Shown: positions 31,716 through 42,143 of the stretch, one piece after another
How positions within the stretch are numbered: position 1 is the first letter of the stretch
Layout of the letters: every line of letters begins with the position of its first letter
Assembly (NCBI GenBank): GCA_029204045.2
Contig: CM055067.1
Span: 26,734,838-26,798,837, forward strand
Origin: Tillandsia leiboldiana
Taxonomy: Eukaryota > Streptophyta > Magnoliopsida > Poales > Bromeliaceae
Direction: 5' to 3'
DNA: 64,000 nucleotides
Notes under the pieces: generated by a model
Seen by the model: only the letters and a program-made list of their open reading frames with translations
Databases searched by the model: none
What the model was told of the DNA's origin: nothing
Program-made: the position numbers and the translations under genes

Positions 31716-32075
31716 AGGAGTTATCCTAGGGAGGACGAGTGGCATGGTCTTAGGTGACAACCTAAGGACACTGGATAGAGTGATCAACATAGAGTCAGAG
31801 AACTCTAGGATGTATATGACATGGATCTTAGGTAAAGGAAACCTAAGGAGAACTAGTGATCAACATAGAGTCAGGGAACTCTAGGATGTATATGACATGG
31901 AACTTAGGTAAAGAGAACCTAAGGTGAACTAGTGGTCAGCATAGAGTCAAGGAACTCTAGGACAAGTATGACATGGAACTTAGGTAAAGAGAACTTAAGG
32001 TGAACTAGTGGTCAGCATAGAGTCAAGGAACTCTAGGACTATGACATGGAACTTAGGTAAAGGGAACCTAAGTTG
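31716..32075 (+). repeat. 76-bp tandem repeats, about 4-5 copies, in LTR-B
   Basis: GAGTCA[GA][GA]GAACTCTAGGA recurs at 31792, 31868, 31944 and 32020, a steady 76-base step, with CTTAGGTAAAG..AACCTAAG in between. Each unit holds inverted words (CTTAGGT and ACCTAAG). Confidence 0.88.
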
Positions 32076-33796
32076 AGCTAGAAGAGTTTAAACTCACAGA
32101 CAGAAAAATAGAGTCAAGTTGACTCTAGGATTCAGTAAGGAATCAGGAGAATGGAAAAATGGATCAAGTGTGGAGACATGAAAGGGAAAACAGGAAATTA
32201 GAGTCGATGTAACTCTAAGTTAATAGTGGAACAGGAAAATAGAGTTAAGTTAACTGTAGGATTCAATAAGGAATCAGGAAAGTGGGATAAGATCCCAAGG
32301 TTAAAGAGTTGATCAAATATAACCCTAGAAAGTCATAGGGTGTCTGGGCAAATGGACAATAACTTTAACTTCAATTTGAGTTAAATAAATGAAGGTGAAA
32401 TGTTTAAGAGTCCAGGAGACTCTCTAATTATCCTTATGGCAAGACCTAGGATAAGAGGTAATAAATGCAAAAGGTAAAGTTGAATAGCAAGCTAAAAGCG
32501 GCTAAAAGAGCATATCGAGAATGTAAAGGCGCCTTCGAATTTGAGACTCGTCATTGTGGAGCAGGACTCCCTGAACAGTGACCCGTCGGACGAGATACTT
32601 TCGAAAGGCTAAAAGTGAAAGTAAAAAGCTAAATGCTTAAAGAGAGAGATTGCCAGTGGCAAAAAGGGAGCTACAAGCTCGTATAAAATAGAAAAGCAAG
32701 TGTTAAGAGCAAAGAGGCCAAGTGCTAAAGTAAAAGAGAAAGAAAAGAGAAAGAAAAGAAAAGAAAAAGATAAAACGGGCGGACCTCCGGGGGCGAACGT
32801 ACAACTGTCGGAGTTGGACAGGATCCCTCTCCCGGGCAGCGACCCGTATGACAGGTTCTAGAGTACTCTTGTCAGAGTTGGGCAGTGACCCTATCGGGCA
32901 GTGTCCCGTATAACAAGTCCCCCCGGCAGGACGGGGTAACACTTGCGAGTGTTATCGGCAACCTTAGAAATCTTATCTGATGGTAGCAGGACTACCGGGC
33001 TGGGGCCCGTTGGATAAGAATTTCTGAGGGTTAACTTAAATTAAACCACCATAGGGTAAAGAATAAGAAGAACAGAGAGTGGCCAAGGTGGCCGGGTTAG
33101 GGTAACCCAGTATACAGCGGCTTAGTGGCCGAGTTGGTGGTTAGTTGCCTAGTGTGGCTAGACAGAGTAGTGATGGATTGGTGAGTATACACAGACAGTG
33201 TAGTGGCCAGTATATACATAGTAGCATTATGATGTTGAGGATTTTAATTTCCTAGCACTATTATTATTGCTTCCATTGGACCAAGTGGTGTAGGACACTT
33301 TATCTCGGTGGTTGAACCCACTGGGAACTATGTCGTAGTTCTCACACCCCTTGGGTGACTCCCCCCCCATAGGTTCAGGTATGGATGCAGCGATCGCGAC
33401 GGTTCAGAGGCAGACGGCGAGGTATACGACAGGGGCAAGGGCCCAACAGCATAGAGACCTAGAGGGTCTAGCAGAGGTATCCCATTTTTATATTTCTTGA
33501 GTGAACCTTGTATGGTGAGGAAATGATGTAAAATAATTGTAATAATTTTATTGGCAAGTTCAAAGATGTAAAGTGTAATAAAGTAATGTATGGTTCACTC
33601 TTGTAAGCTTTCATTTCCGCTTTAACTGTTGTTATTGAATGAAAGTTTTAATTTGTAGTGATTTTTAGTACTCTGATATTGAGCTTCCGCATACACTTGT
33701 TGTGTTATTATGGATGTTACCGTTCCTTTCGGGTAGGAAAAGGCCTACAAATTGGCGTGCCCGAACCGTACAAATTGGCGGACTCGGGGCGTCACA

Positions 33797-34939
33797 TTAC
33801 AGATATTCGCTTTATTGTTGCACTCATGTCAGGGGGACCGAGTGAAGTCTAGTAGCTGTGTCTAGACCAGTGCTAGTGTTGTCGGGAACCGTTTGGGGAT
33901 CGACAGTTGTCCCAAGGTCATTGTGAGTTGTTGACCGTTGTACGAGAGGCATGGCAGGCTTGGCAGGCATAGGCAGGCATAGCAGGCATAGGCAGGCATA
34001 GCAGGCATGGCAGGCATAGGCAGGCATAGGCAGGCATAGCAGGCATAGCAGGCATGGCAGGCATAGGCAGGCATGGCAGGCATAGCAGGCATAGCAGGCA
34101 TAGGCAGGCATGGCAGGCATGGCAGGCATAGCAGGCATAGGCAGGCATGGCAGGCATAGCAGGCATGGCAGGCATAGGCAGGCATGGCAGGCATAGCAGG
34201 CATAGGCAGGCATAGCAGGCATGGCAGGCATGGCAGGCATAGCAGGCATAGGCAGGCATGGCAGGCATAGCAGGCATAGAGGCATGTTAGCTGTTGAGAG
34301 GTTCCAGCTTCCTTATTTCATTCTTTATGACTTTGGTTAGTTTTTGTCTCTTGAGGACTTGGTGGGCAGACCGTCGGTTCTGGCGGTGGTACCCACTGAG
34401 AACTCCCTTTTTGGTGTAGTTCTCACACCCTTTGGGGGTTTTCCCCCTTCTTTTTCCTTCCTCTTTTTTGTTTTGCAGAGTCTTAGCGGGTGTTGCTGAT
34501 TCTGCGGTTGTTGATCGAGGCGAGGGAGTCGCGAGCTAGATCCCTACCCATGTTTGGAGAGTAGCGGTACCCCTTCAGAGGAGAGCTTTAGTAGATTAGT
34601 TGTTTTATTTCCTCTTTTGAGAGACTGTTGTAGTGAGGATGATATGTATTGAGAGCCTGTACACTGTTGTATTTATTGGAGATACCTCCCTGTTGAGCTA
34701 TGAGTTCTGTATCTGAGGATTTTGTACGATTATCATTTTTTGGGAGGTGGACATTATTGCATCATTTCCAGTTGTACAGTGGTTGATTTCATTTTTACAG
34801 CAGTTTTATCTTATAGCTCTGATATCTGTTAGCTGTAGCACTTGATTTGCAGGTAGGACGCTTCGCCTATGCGGACTTTGGCATAGGTGGCGGATCTGTT
34901 GGCGAGCCCGGGTCGCAGTTTCGACCCCGGGGCGTGACA
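33797..34939 (+). mobile_element. 5'-truncated Ty3 LTR (LTR-A type)
   Basis: It matches 663-1745 and ends GGGGCGTGACA. It has the TGAGAACT hairpin at 34397-34425, the acceptor-like TTTGCAGG at about 34848-34855 and the CCTATGC/GCATAGG hairpin at about 34866-34887. Its 5' portion is replaced by the end of LTR-B. It carries a private minisatellite. Confidence 0.85.
33946..34286 (+). repeat. Minisatellite of 9-10 base units, about 36 copies
   Basis: The units are [AG]GCAGGCAT with an optional extra A. The flanks GAGAGGCATGG and TAGAGGCATG show it grew from a single AGGCATG word present in the related LTRs (about 1087, 55848). Both strands stay open in several frames (Met-Pro-Ala/Cys-Tyr-Ala repeats on the minus strand), which is an artefact. 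Confidence 0.95.
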
Positions 34940-35867
34940 GGGTTGTTGTACCACGGGACGCCAGAGGGCTTTCTTCGCCTCTATGGGTTGGACTTCGCGG
35001 GCGAGGCAGATGATTCACAGTGGATGCGTAGCCTTTTTGGCTGGTGTGGTTGAGGGACCTACGGCGGCGCCGGGACTCAGGGATACCCCCTTTGGTTGCG
35101 AGTTCCCGGATGTTCCCCTATCGGAGTTGTCTAGCATGCCACCAGTTTGGGAGTTGAGGACACAACTCCAGGATTCGATGGATGGGGAATTTTGTCAGAC
35201 CAAGTGTGTCGCCTTTGGGGGCGCCGGTGCTATTCGTGAGGTGGAAGGATGGTTCACTTCGGCTCTTTGTGTGGATTACCGGGAATTGGACGAAGTGACC
35301 ATCCAGAATAAGTACCCTTTTGTCGAGCATGGAGGATTTGATTTACCAGCTGCAAGGGTCCTGGGTCTTCTCGAAGATTGATTTGCAATCTGATTTTCTC
35401 GACCGAATATGGCTGCGTGTTGATGCAGGAGAGTTGGGGAATTGCTTCTACATCCCGACGGTTTAAGGATTAAAGATCAGAGTCTGCGCGATCAGTTGGG
35501 AGACTTTTATTGGATACCTCGGGGGTATGGAGGTACTCGGATCGAGCTTTTGTGCCGATGGACATGTGGTTGGATTACCGGGGGCCCTGGGAGGAGCGGA
35601 TGCTTTTACCGATGCAGACTACTTGGTAGCTCGAGCGGTTAGCCCAGCTGTACTTGGATGAGGTGGTGGGGTTTCCTGGAGTGACCACCTCTATTTTGTA
35701 TCAGATAGAGACCCGAGGATTGCTTCGCGTCTCTGGAGGAGGTATTAGACAGCCTTGGGAACTTGAGTCGTGGATGATTGGATATCTACCCCCCCTACTT
35801 GGTTGAGGTTTCGGTTTGGGGAATGACTTTTGTTTGGAGGACGAAACTTTCTTTTAGTGGGGTATGA
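34940..35867 (+). pseudogene. Relic of Ty3 pol: RT and integrase traces
   Basis: About 35080-35410 translates to pieces of Ty3 RT: CVDYRELDEVTIQNKYPF and a decayed FSKIDLQS. About 35640-35760 gives a decayed integrase stretch (AQLYLDEVVGFPGV then QIETRGLLRVSGG). Everything between is deleted or unreadable. It ends GGAGGACGAAACTTTC and a purine tract before the LTR at 35868. With LTR-A pieces on both sides, it is the shrunken interior of one old element. Confidence 0.75.
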
Positions 35868-36803
35868 TGTGAGGACCCGAATTTCCACAAGAGGATTACT
35901 GTTGGATCAACAGCTTCTGGAAGCCTTTGTTGGGTGTTAGAGTTGTTTGGGTGCATTTTGGACTCAAGAGATGGACTCAGTGTGTTGAATTGATCCCGAG
36001 TGTAGTCGAAGGCACCCGTCGAAACTTAGAAGTGGTTTTGCGTGAAATGGTCATCGGATTTGGATTCAGCACGGAAAAACGATGGAAACCGACTACTTGA
36101 ACGTATTTTTCTGAGTCCGGACGCCCAAAAACGGACACCCGGAAGTTTTCAGGGTTTTCGGGTGCACAGTGGACCGGTGGACCGTGGAGTGTGCGACGTG
36201 GTGGCTTTCTAGTGGTGCCATACACCATGTGGCGGAGCTGGAGAGGCGGCACAGTGGGCTCGGCCCACGGGAGCGAGCGCGGGCAGGTGCGCGAGCCGGG
36301 CAGGCGCGCGGGCAGGGCGCGCGGGCTGGCGCGGTGTTCAGGGTTGGTGTGCCACGTGGCAGCTCCCCATTGGGCGCGCTGGGGACACGTGGCGGCTTCG
36401 GGTTCGGCGGGTGCATCGGGTGCGCGCACCGGGCGCAGCGAGTGGAGGCGGTGACACGTGGTGTGCAGGGATTGGTCGGTCAAACGCACGAGGGACAACA
36501 CGTGATTCGCGCCGGGTGTGGCGCACGGTGGACCGCCTCGGGCCACGTGTCGCCCGCTCATTGGCGGGCGCAGTGACCCGGCGGATCCGGCATGAACCGC
36601 GGTCCACGCTTCCCGCCGTGGACCGCGTCGCCACGCGGCGCGAAGCGATTGGTGGGCGCGCGTGCGCCGGGCGTGCGGGGTGCGGAGCAGGGTGACGTGG
36701 CGCGCCGAGGGAGTTTCGGGCGCGCACAGTGTTGGGCCGTGGGCCGGATTCGGGTGCCCGAATCCGGCGCTCGAATCCGGGAAACTAGTGGGCTGGGCTG
36801 GGC

Positions 36804-36816
36804 CTATTTATACCCC
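36804..36816 (+). promoter_or_regulatory. TATA box of Ty3 LTR
   Basis: CTATTTATACCCC is followed by a CT-rich stretch. The donor-like site at 37026 lies about 190 bases after the expected start. Confidence 0.55.
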
Positions 36817-37349
36817 TTCTCTTTCCCTTTTGCTGCTTTTTCCGAGACTTAGAGAGGGATTGAGAGGGAGAGCCCCGTAGAAAACTTGTTCCTCCTGATG
36901 TTTTTGATCTCGCGGTGGATCCCCAGGATTTTTGGAGGCTCGGCAATGGCGATCTTGGTTTTACAGTGCGCCTCAACGTTCCCCTTTTTTGGCCCGCGAT
37001 TTCTGCGACAGTGTGTTCCTAAGAGGTAAGGCTTCGATTTTCGTGTTGATCGTTTTTCTCCATTTTGGGTTTTTGGCACGGTTCCCGAGGCACCTTTTGA
37101 CCCCATTTTCTGTGGTGGATTTTTGGACAGCATAGGCTTGTTCGTTTTTTATCTTGGCCTACGAGAATCGGATCAGGGCATGTAAATACTCGTTTTGGAT
37201 CTACTCGTCGCAAGGATCGTAGCCGTAATTTTTATGGATTTTTCTGAGGGCCGCACACAGGTGAAAAATCCACTTTTACTGTGCTATTTTGTAAAATAGC
37301 AAATGCTGTTCTCGGGGAAGGCCCATTAATGCTGTGTTCGCATATCTTG

Positions 37350-37354
37350 CAATG
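37350..37354. repeat. Target-site duplication CAATG, left copy
   Basis: CAATG precedes TGTAACAACC and recurs at 43290-43294. Confidence 0.93.
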
Positions 37355-38010
37355 TGTAACAACCCGGACCCTTCGCAACCGCCGATGATGACGTTGCTCT
37401 GAGGCCGGTACGGCGCCGGGGGTGATGGGTCGTTAACTGTGGGATAATTAGGTATTTGGTAGTAAATTGGGAGGAGTTGGGAGATGGGAAGAAGGAAGTG
37501 AGTAGGGTTGGAGATAGAGAAGGGAAATTAGGAGAGAATTGGGAGAAAAGGATAGTTGGGGAAGGAGATGAGAATTGAGGGATTGAGGGGAGAGAGAGAG
37601 AGAGAGAGAGAGCTAGAGAGAAGCTTGAGAAAGAGGTAAAGAGACTTGTATTAATTTTCTTGATCCCTATTACATCTGTAGCTATCTATATATATAGTCC
37701 ATCTCTAATGAGCTCTATTATCTACTAATAATACTACTCTATTATCTATACTAATAATCTCTCTAATGGGCCGAGCCTCCTGTGACACCCCCAGAATTTG
37801 GATTAGTCCTATATATAAATGATATAATAGGACTAAATCTCATAACCCGGCTATAGCATTTTGGATGGTAGCAAGATCCAAGAGGAACATGAGAGTTAAG
37901 CGTGCTAGAGCTAGAGTAGTTCTAGGATGGGTGACCCCCTGGGAAGTGGGGCGTCACAGTTGGTATCAGAGCCATTCACCAGCCGGAAATGTGAGATGAG
38001 TCTCGGCTGA

Positions 38011-38310
38011 GCCAGGGTTATATAGCGGGTAGAGCGAGGCTCCCCGGCTAATGACCGTTGTGAGTGGAGTGCAGCTCCTCACAAGGTCGGCTAAGGCTAG
38101 CGAGACGAGTGCCAGGGTTATATAGCGGGTAGAGCGAGGCTCCCCGGCTAATGACCGTTGTGAGTGGAGTGCAGCTCCTCACAAGGTCGGCTAAGGCTAG
38201 CGAGACGAGTGCCAGGGTTATATAGCGGGTAGAGCGAGGCTCCCCGGCTAATGACCGTTGTGAGTGGAGTGCAGCTCCTCACAAGGTCGGCTAAGGCTAG
38301 CGAGACGAGT
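38011..38310 (+). repeat. 100-bp unit repeated three times in Cassandra interior
   Basis: GCCAGGGTTATATAGCGGGT starts at 38011, 38111 and 38211. The copies are nearly identical. Other Cassandras here have one copy. Confidence 0.95.
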
Positions 38311-38473
38311 CTCACATCGCCTGGTGCTTGTGAGTGTGCTTGAGCCTGACGTGGACGTCAGGGCTTAAAGGGGGGAAGAATGTGACACCCCGAGAATTTG
38401 GATTAGTCCTATATATAAATGATATAATAGGACTAAATCTCATAACCCGGCTATAGCATTTTGGATGGTAGCA

Positions 38474-38547
38474 AGATCCAAGAGGAACATGAGAGTTAAG
38501 CGTGCTAGAGCTAGAGTAGTTCTAGGATGGGTGACCCCCTGGGAGGT
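38474..38547 (+). promoter_or_regulatory. 5S-rRNA-derived segment in Cassandra LTR (pol III control region)
   Basis: AGTTAAGCGTGCT (box A region), GAGTAGT and GGATGGGTGACCCCCTGGGA (box C region) keep the order and spacing of the plant 5S gene internal control region, and AGATCC upstream also fits. In Cassandra such sequences are known to support RNA polymerase III transcription. This copy has GGGAGG where others have GGGAAG. Confidence 0.85.
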
Positions 38548-38844
38548 GGGGCGTCACACCTCCTCTATTGGGTCTCCTTTGGTCGGGCCTCCTCGGGTTG
38601 GGCTCCTAATATTGGGCCTCTTGGTATGGGCCTCCTCTGGTTGGGATTTTCTGGTTGGGCCCTTGCTATTGGCCTCTTGGGATGGGCCTCCTCCAGTTGG
38701 GCCCTTACAGTCCGGCCTCCTGATATTGGGGCTTTCACCCTAATCCTCCCGCACCTGTGGCTTCTCTGTGGGTGTTTCTCCCGAAGCTTCCCTCTTGCTC
38801 CTTCTCCTCCTCCGCTGGCCCTCTGCTTCCCTGTGCACTCCTCC

Positions 38845-40569
38845 TTATACTGGGCTCCTCCAGAAGCTCCGATCTTGCCACCTCTCATCCGCCTCTGGTC
38901 TTTCCACCGAGCTCGCCGACTCTTCCCACCGTGGAATTGCCCCTTGTCGGCGCCGGTTGTTACAATCCCTTCCCCTTAAAATCATCATTGTCCTCAAGGA
39001 TGGGAATGATTCGTGTGACCTTCTCCCCGGAGTGCCCCTTCTCTCCCCAGTGGTCTCCTCTAGCTTGCTCTTGAGCCTCGTGTGGGTGTCTCGCCTTCCC
39101 GGACACTGACCTGCGGTGTTCTCAAGTCGTGCCCACCCCCAGTTATTCTTCTCCTCCAGCTCGCGGCATGGACGGCGGCACCTGTTGGGGGCAAGGTTCA
39201 CCCTTGGGCCTTCTGGGTGTCGCAACCTGCCCACCTCCGATCTTGTCTGCTCCAATGTCTGGTAAGGCCCATAGCTATTAAAGGTGAGCTTTTGATTTCT
39301 TCTCCGAGTTTGGATGGGATGATTGTTGGGTTTGAAATCCAAGCTTGCTGGTTCCCCCGTGTTGTCGTGTATGCTGACAACTTCTTGCATTTTCTCCTCA
39401 CTACTTGCTTGAGTTGCCAGTCCCATTTCAACTGCTCCATCTATATGCAGTGCAACACCCAATCCTCCATTAGACTCCTTTAGTTTGTCTTGTTCATAGG
39501 CTAATGACAGTGAGCTGGGATGAGGTCTTCTAGTTATTGGCCCTGGCTCCCTCTCATATCCCTTTTCCAAGAAGCACTCCAGGCCAGCTTCCGCTAGACT
39601 TGGGTTAAGAATGAGTCTTTGGAGCCTTAAGTCCTCAATTCTTGCTGGATTATCTCCTATTGGACCCTTGTATATTGTGAACTCCTTGCTTCCTGGGAGA
39701 TTCAGTGGAGTGAAGCTATCTGCCTTACCTATTAAATTTCCCTTACCAATACTTTTAGCAGCCCCACCTAGACTAGGCACTTCTTCAGGCTCGATTACCT
39801 TTGATCTAGTTTCAAATTCTCTATATTCAGAATAGGGCAATACACCTAACCTGCTTTTCTCCTCAATTGCATGAACATCCTTGTACGCAGACTTGGTGAA
39901 ATGGTCTGTTATGTCCAAAGAGAGGGATTTTGAAAATGTGGGATCCTGTTCCTTGTATATTGGGAACTCTTCGCCTCTTGTGGGACTCAGACGAGTGGAG
40001 CTATCTCCTGAATTGGTGTGTACTTGGCCTCCACTCTCTATGCTGGTTGTCTTCACCATGTGGGCAGAGTGGAGTGGAGCTGGTTGATTTGTCAGCGCCT
40101 TTTGTTGCTCCCCTGGCTCGCTAACTCTCTTCTTTAACACAATTCCAGGACTACTATGGACCTCAGTTTGCCGGTGATCAGGGTGCTCTTGCTCCCACTT
40201 CCCACCTTCCTTGTCTGTCTCACTTCCACCCACCTTATTAACCTCTATATAGGATAATATCGCCTGCAGGGAGCTAGTCGTGCACTGATGCTCTGGAGCC
40301 TCCATCTCTCTGCATTCATTACACGGTCCTTGCATCCCTCTCTGCTTACTTAGGGTGGCCCTACTTACGGAGTTGTAATAGGCACCCTTGCTTGAGTTGT
40401 GGGCAATATTCTCGACCTCAATAGGGGTATTAAGCACTCCAGGCTTAAGTTCCCCTTTCCACCCCCAATTAGAGCTAGACATGAGATATGGCTTAGGAAT
40501 ATCGGAATTACCTGCTAGCTCGTGAGTTCGTGACTGAGGTCCTTTACCCCTGCTGGCTCTGGGAGGCAC
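38845..40569 (-). CDS. Gag-like ORF of the non-autonomous element, downstream frame
   Basis: The open frame has 574 residues starting MPPRASRGKGPQSRTHELAG. It is hydrophilic and contains a possible zinc-knuckle remnant (CNECREMEAPEHQC). It reads through the purine tract (MMILRGRDC) into the LTR, so its true stop is probably earlier or in another frame. It overlaps the end of the upstream frame (40515-41267) by 55 bases, suggesting one protein split by a frameshift. No protease, RT or integrase motif is present. I do not recognise the family. Confidence 0.5.
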   Translation of the reverse strand: MPPRASRGKGPQSRTHELAGNSDIPKPYLMSSSNWGWKGELKPGVLNTPIEVENIAHNSSKGAYYNSVSRATLSKQRGMQGPCNECREMEAPEHQCTTSSLQAILSYIEVNKVGGSETDKEGGKWEQEHPDHRQTEVHSSPGIVLKKRVSEPGEQQKALTNQPAPLHSAHMVKTTSIESGGQVHTNSGDSSTRLSPTRGEEFPIYKEQDPTFSKSLSLDITDHFTKSAYKDVHAIEEKSRLGVLPYSEYREFETRSKVIEPEEVPSLGGAAKSIGKGNLIGKADSFTPLNLPGSKEFTIYKGPIGDNPARIEDLRLQRLILNPSLAEAGLECFLEKGYEREPGPITRRPHPSSLSLAYEQDKLKESNGGLGVALHIDGAVEMGLATQASSEEKMQEVVSIHDNTGEPASLDFKPNNHPIQTRRRNQKLTFNSYGPYQTLEQTRSEVGRLRHPEGPRVNLAPNRCRRPCRELEEKNNWGWARLENTAGQCPGRRDTHTRLKSKLEETTGERRGTPGRRSHESFPSLRTMMILRGRDCNNRRRQGAIPRWEESASSVERPEADERWQDRSFWRSPV

Positions 40570-41267
40570 TGAGTGACGTTATCCCTCGAGTTGCTTCCCT
40601 CCAAGCTGGGTGTTGTGACATTGTGAGCAGCTCTGTGTATAGGTAGTTGAGTTGCCGGCAACGTAGGTAGCTTATCTGTCGTATTAGCACCATCCTCCCA
40701 TTTTCTAGCATGCTTTTGGTTAGTCCCCATCTGCTGATGCTCTAGGCGCTGCTGCTCCACTTCTCTTACTGCAATTTGTTGGTAGGTTTTGGAGTTAATC
40801 AATGAGCTGGTTCTTTTCTCTCCAGGGGTGGTTATGGGCGTTTGCTCATTCTCCTTTGTTAGAGCTTGCACTGCAGAATTCTTTTCTTGGGCATGTGCAT
40901 CTTGGCTCCACCTTAACTCTAGGAGTGGTCCATGACTGTGGCCATCCTCCTGCATCAGAATTTGGTATTCTTTAGTGGCTTCACCACTCTCTCGGCATCT
41001 CCCTAAGGAGCCCATTTGCTGGCCAATACTAATTTCTGGGACTGGGCACCTCTCTAGTCCTCTAGAGGTGCTCGCGGATCGCTGCGAGTTCGGTACTCCA
41101 GCTGTGAGCAAGTCCAGTAATTGCTGATGCCTTCTAGCATTTTCCTGTCGCAATTTCTCATAGTTCTTGTTTGCTTCCATTCTCAAGGCTTCCCACCTTT
41201 GCTGTCCTGTATGTCGCACGTTATCCATATGTTGGGCAAAGCAATCAAACTGCATGCTGTACCCCAA
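40515..41267 (-). CDS. Gag-like ORF of the non-autonomous element, upstream frame
   Basis: The frame has 250 residues. It starts MGYSMQFDCFAQHMDNVRHT and has a strongly helical, charged N-terminal stretch (WEALRMEANKNYEKLRQENARRHQQLLDLL, about residues 25-55) likely to form a coiled coil. The rest is Gln/Glu-rich. It is the first substantial frame after the PBS and so occupies the gag position. The overlap with the next frame suggests an original single ORF. It may be a Gag remnant or a new protein; no match is claimed. Confidence 0.5.
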   Translation of the reverse strand: MGYSMQFDCFAQHMDNVRHTGQQRWEALRMEANKNYEKLRQENARRHQQLLDLLTAGVPNSQRSASTSRGLERCPVPEISIGQQMGSLGRCRESGEATKEYQILMQEDGHSHGPLLELRWSQDAHAQEKNSAVQALTKENEQTPITTPGEKRTSSLINSKTYQQIAVREVEQQRLEHQQMGTNQKHARKWEDGANTTDKLPTLPATQLPIHRAAHNVTTPSLEGSNSRDNVTQCLPEPAGVKDLSHELTS

Positions 41268-41819
41268 CGAGTCGCTGTTTTGAACAGTGTGGATTCGACT
41301 AATTTTCGATGCTAAGCTCCTTCGGCCCTTCTCCTGATTCTGAAGTTTGGATCGTGGTTTGTTTCCTTCGTCTAACTTGATCTCTTCTAGAATTGTACTT
41401 CCGACATGCTTCTTTCACTCCCTGGCTACAACGATGCTGTCAAGGGTGGCCGATGATGCTACGCTGAGGCTCAGTTGCCGTTCTCGCATCCAGATTGCTA
41501 TGGGGAACTTAGCTGCCTTGCTCCTCGTAGTTGCTTTAGAACGGTTCCCAATAGCTACTTGTAACCTGTTTGTAGGATTGCTGGTCGGTTTTATCACTAG
41601 TTGGCTTTCGGATATATACTTGAGATTCTTTATCTTAACTCCTTCAATTTGCCTTCCTTACTAACTTGACACAATCCAGGTGGAGGCTATTTGCTATAAT
41701 GGGGCTTAATTATGAAATTGAGTGGCAGCTAGTGTATGATGCTCTAATACCTGATGCCCGCAAGGTGTTTGGTTAATTGCCTTCGGTTTCTCGACGCCTG
41801 TGATCTGGTAATGTATGCT

Positions 41820-42143
41820 AGTTGCCTTCAATCTTCTTGTGGTTGTGGTTCCCTTCGGCTTTTTTTTTTTTTGTTGCTTGTGGTGCTTGTTGCCTTCGAC
41901 TTTCTGGTGGCTCTGTTGCCTTCGAATTCTTGTTGCCTTGGGTTTCTGGTTGCCTTCGTTTTCCTGGTTGCCTGATGCTTGTTGTTGCCTTGGTGGCTTC
42001 GGTCTGGTTGCCTGATTGCCTTCAATTTCTTGTTGCCTTCGAATTCTGGTTGCCTGGTTGCCTGCATTTTCTTGTTGCCTTCGAATTCTGGTTGCCTGGC
42101 TGCCTTCTTGTGCGTCGGCGCCGATGATGCTAGGCTGAGGCAA
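41820..42143 (-). repeat. Imperfect 42-bp and shorter repeats in leader of non-autonomous element
   Basis: GAATTCTGGTTGCCTGG recurs at 42041 and 42083 (step 42), with many TTGCCTTC words to the left. The minus strand reads Gly-Asn-Gln-Ala-Thr-Arg-Ile-Arg-Arg-Gln-Gln repeats, an open frame of 145 codons probably due to the repeat. Confidence 0.7.

Larger units (their letters stand above)
29851..33796 (+). mobile_element. Ty3/gypsy LTR, 3.9 kb (LTR-B type)
   Basis: It begins TGTAAGGTACCGG after the purine tract and ends GGGGCGTCACA. A palindrome CCGTGGACC-g-GGTCCACGG at about 30549-30567 and a CT-rich leader suggest the core promoter. A donor-like GAG/GTAAGC is at 30730. Repeated CCGTTTTGCGTGC words lie at 30838-31285 and 76-bp tandem repeats at about 31716-32075. 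A GGGAACTA/TAGTTCTC hairpin is at 33323-33343. No priming site follows the end; another LTR fragment begins at once. Confidence 0.85.
37781..38558 (+). mobile_element. Complete Cassandra TRIM with triplicated interior segment
   Basis: The LTRs are 37781-37958 and 38381-38558 (178 bp each), with the PBS TTGGTATCAGAGCC after the first and the purine tract AAAGGGGGGAAGAA before the second. The target CCTCC is duplicated at 37776-37780 and 38559-38563. The interior is 422 bp instead of about 222 because a 100-bp unit is present three times. No ORF is present. By its structure this is the best-preserved copy here. Confidence 0.96.

Noticed and set aside
33824..34285. Met-Pro-Ala-Cys-Tyr repeat protein
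   Set aside because: It is the translation of a 9-10 base minisatellite and is open in three frames.
33946..34286. CRISPR-like array
   Set aside because: Units are 9-10 bases with no spacers, and the DNA is plant repeat sequence.
38474..38547. A 5S rRNA gene
   Set aside because: Only the internal control region and some neighbouring bases are recognisable, and it sits within Cassandra LTRs; it is a 5S-derived element, not an rRNA gene.
41706..42143. Arg/Gln-repeat protein
   Set aside because: It is explained by an imperfect short repeat in the leader of the non-autonomous element; no support as a gene.
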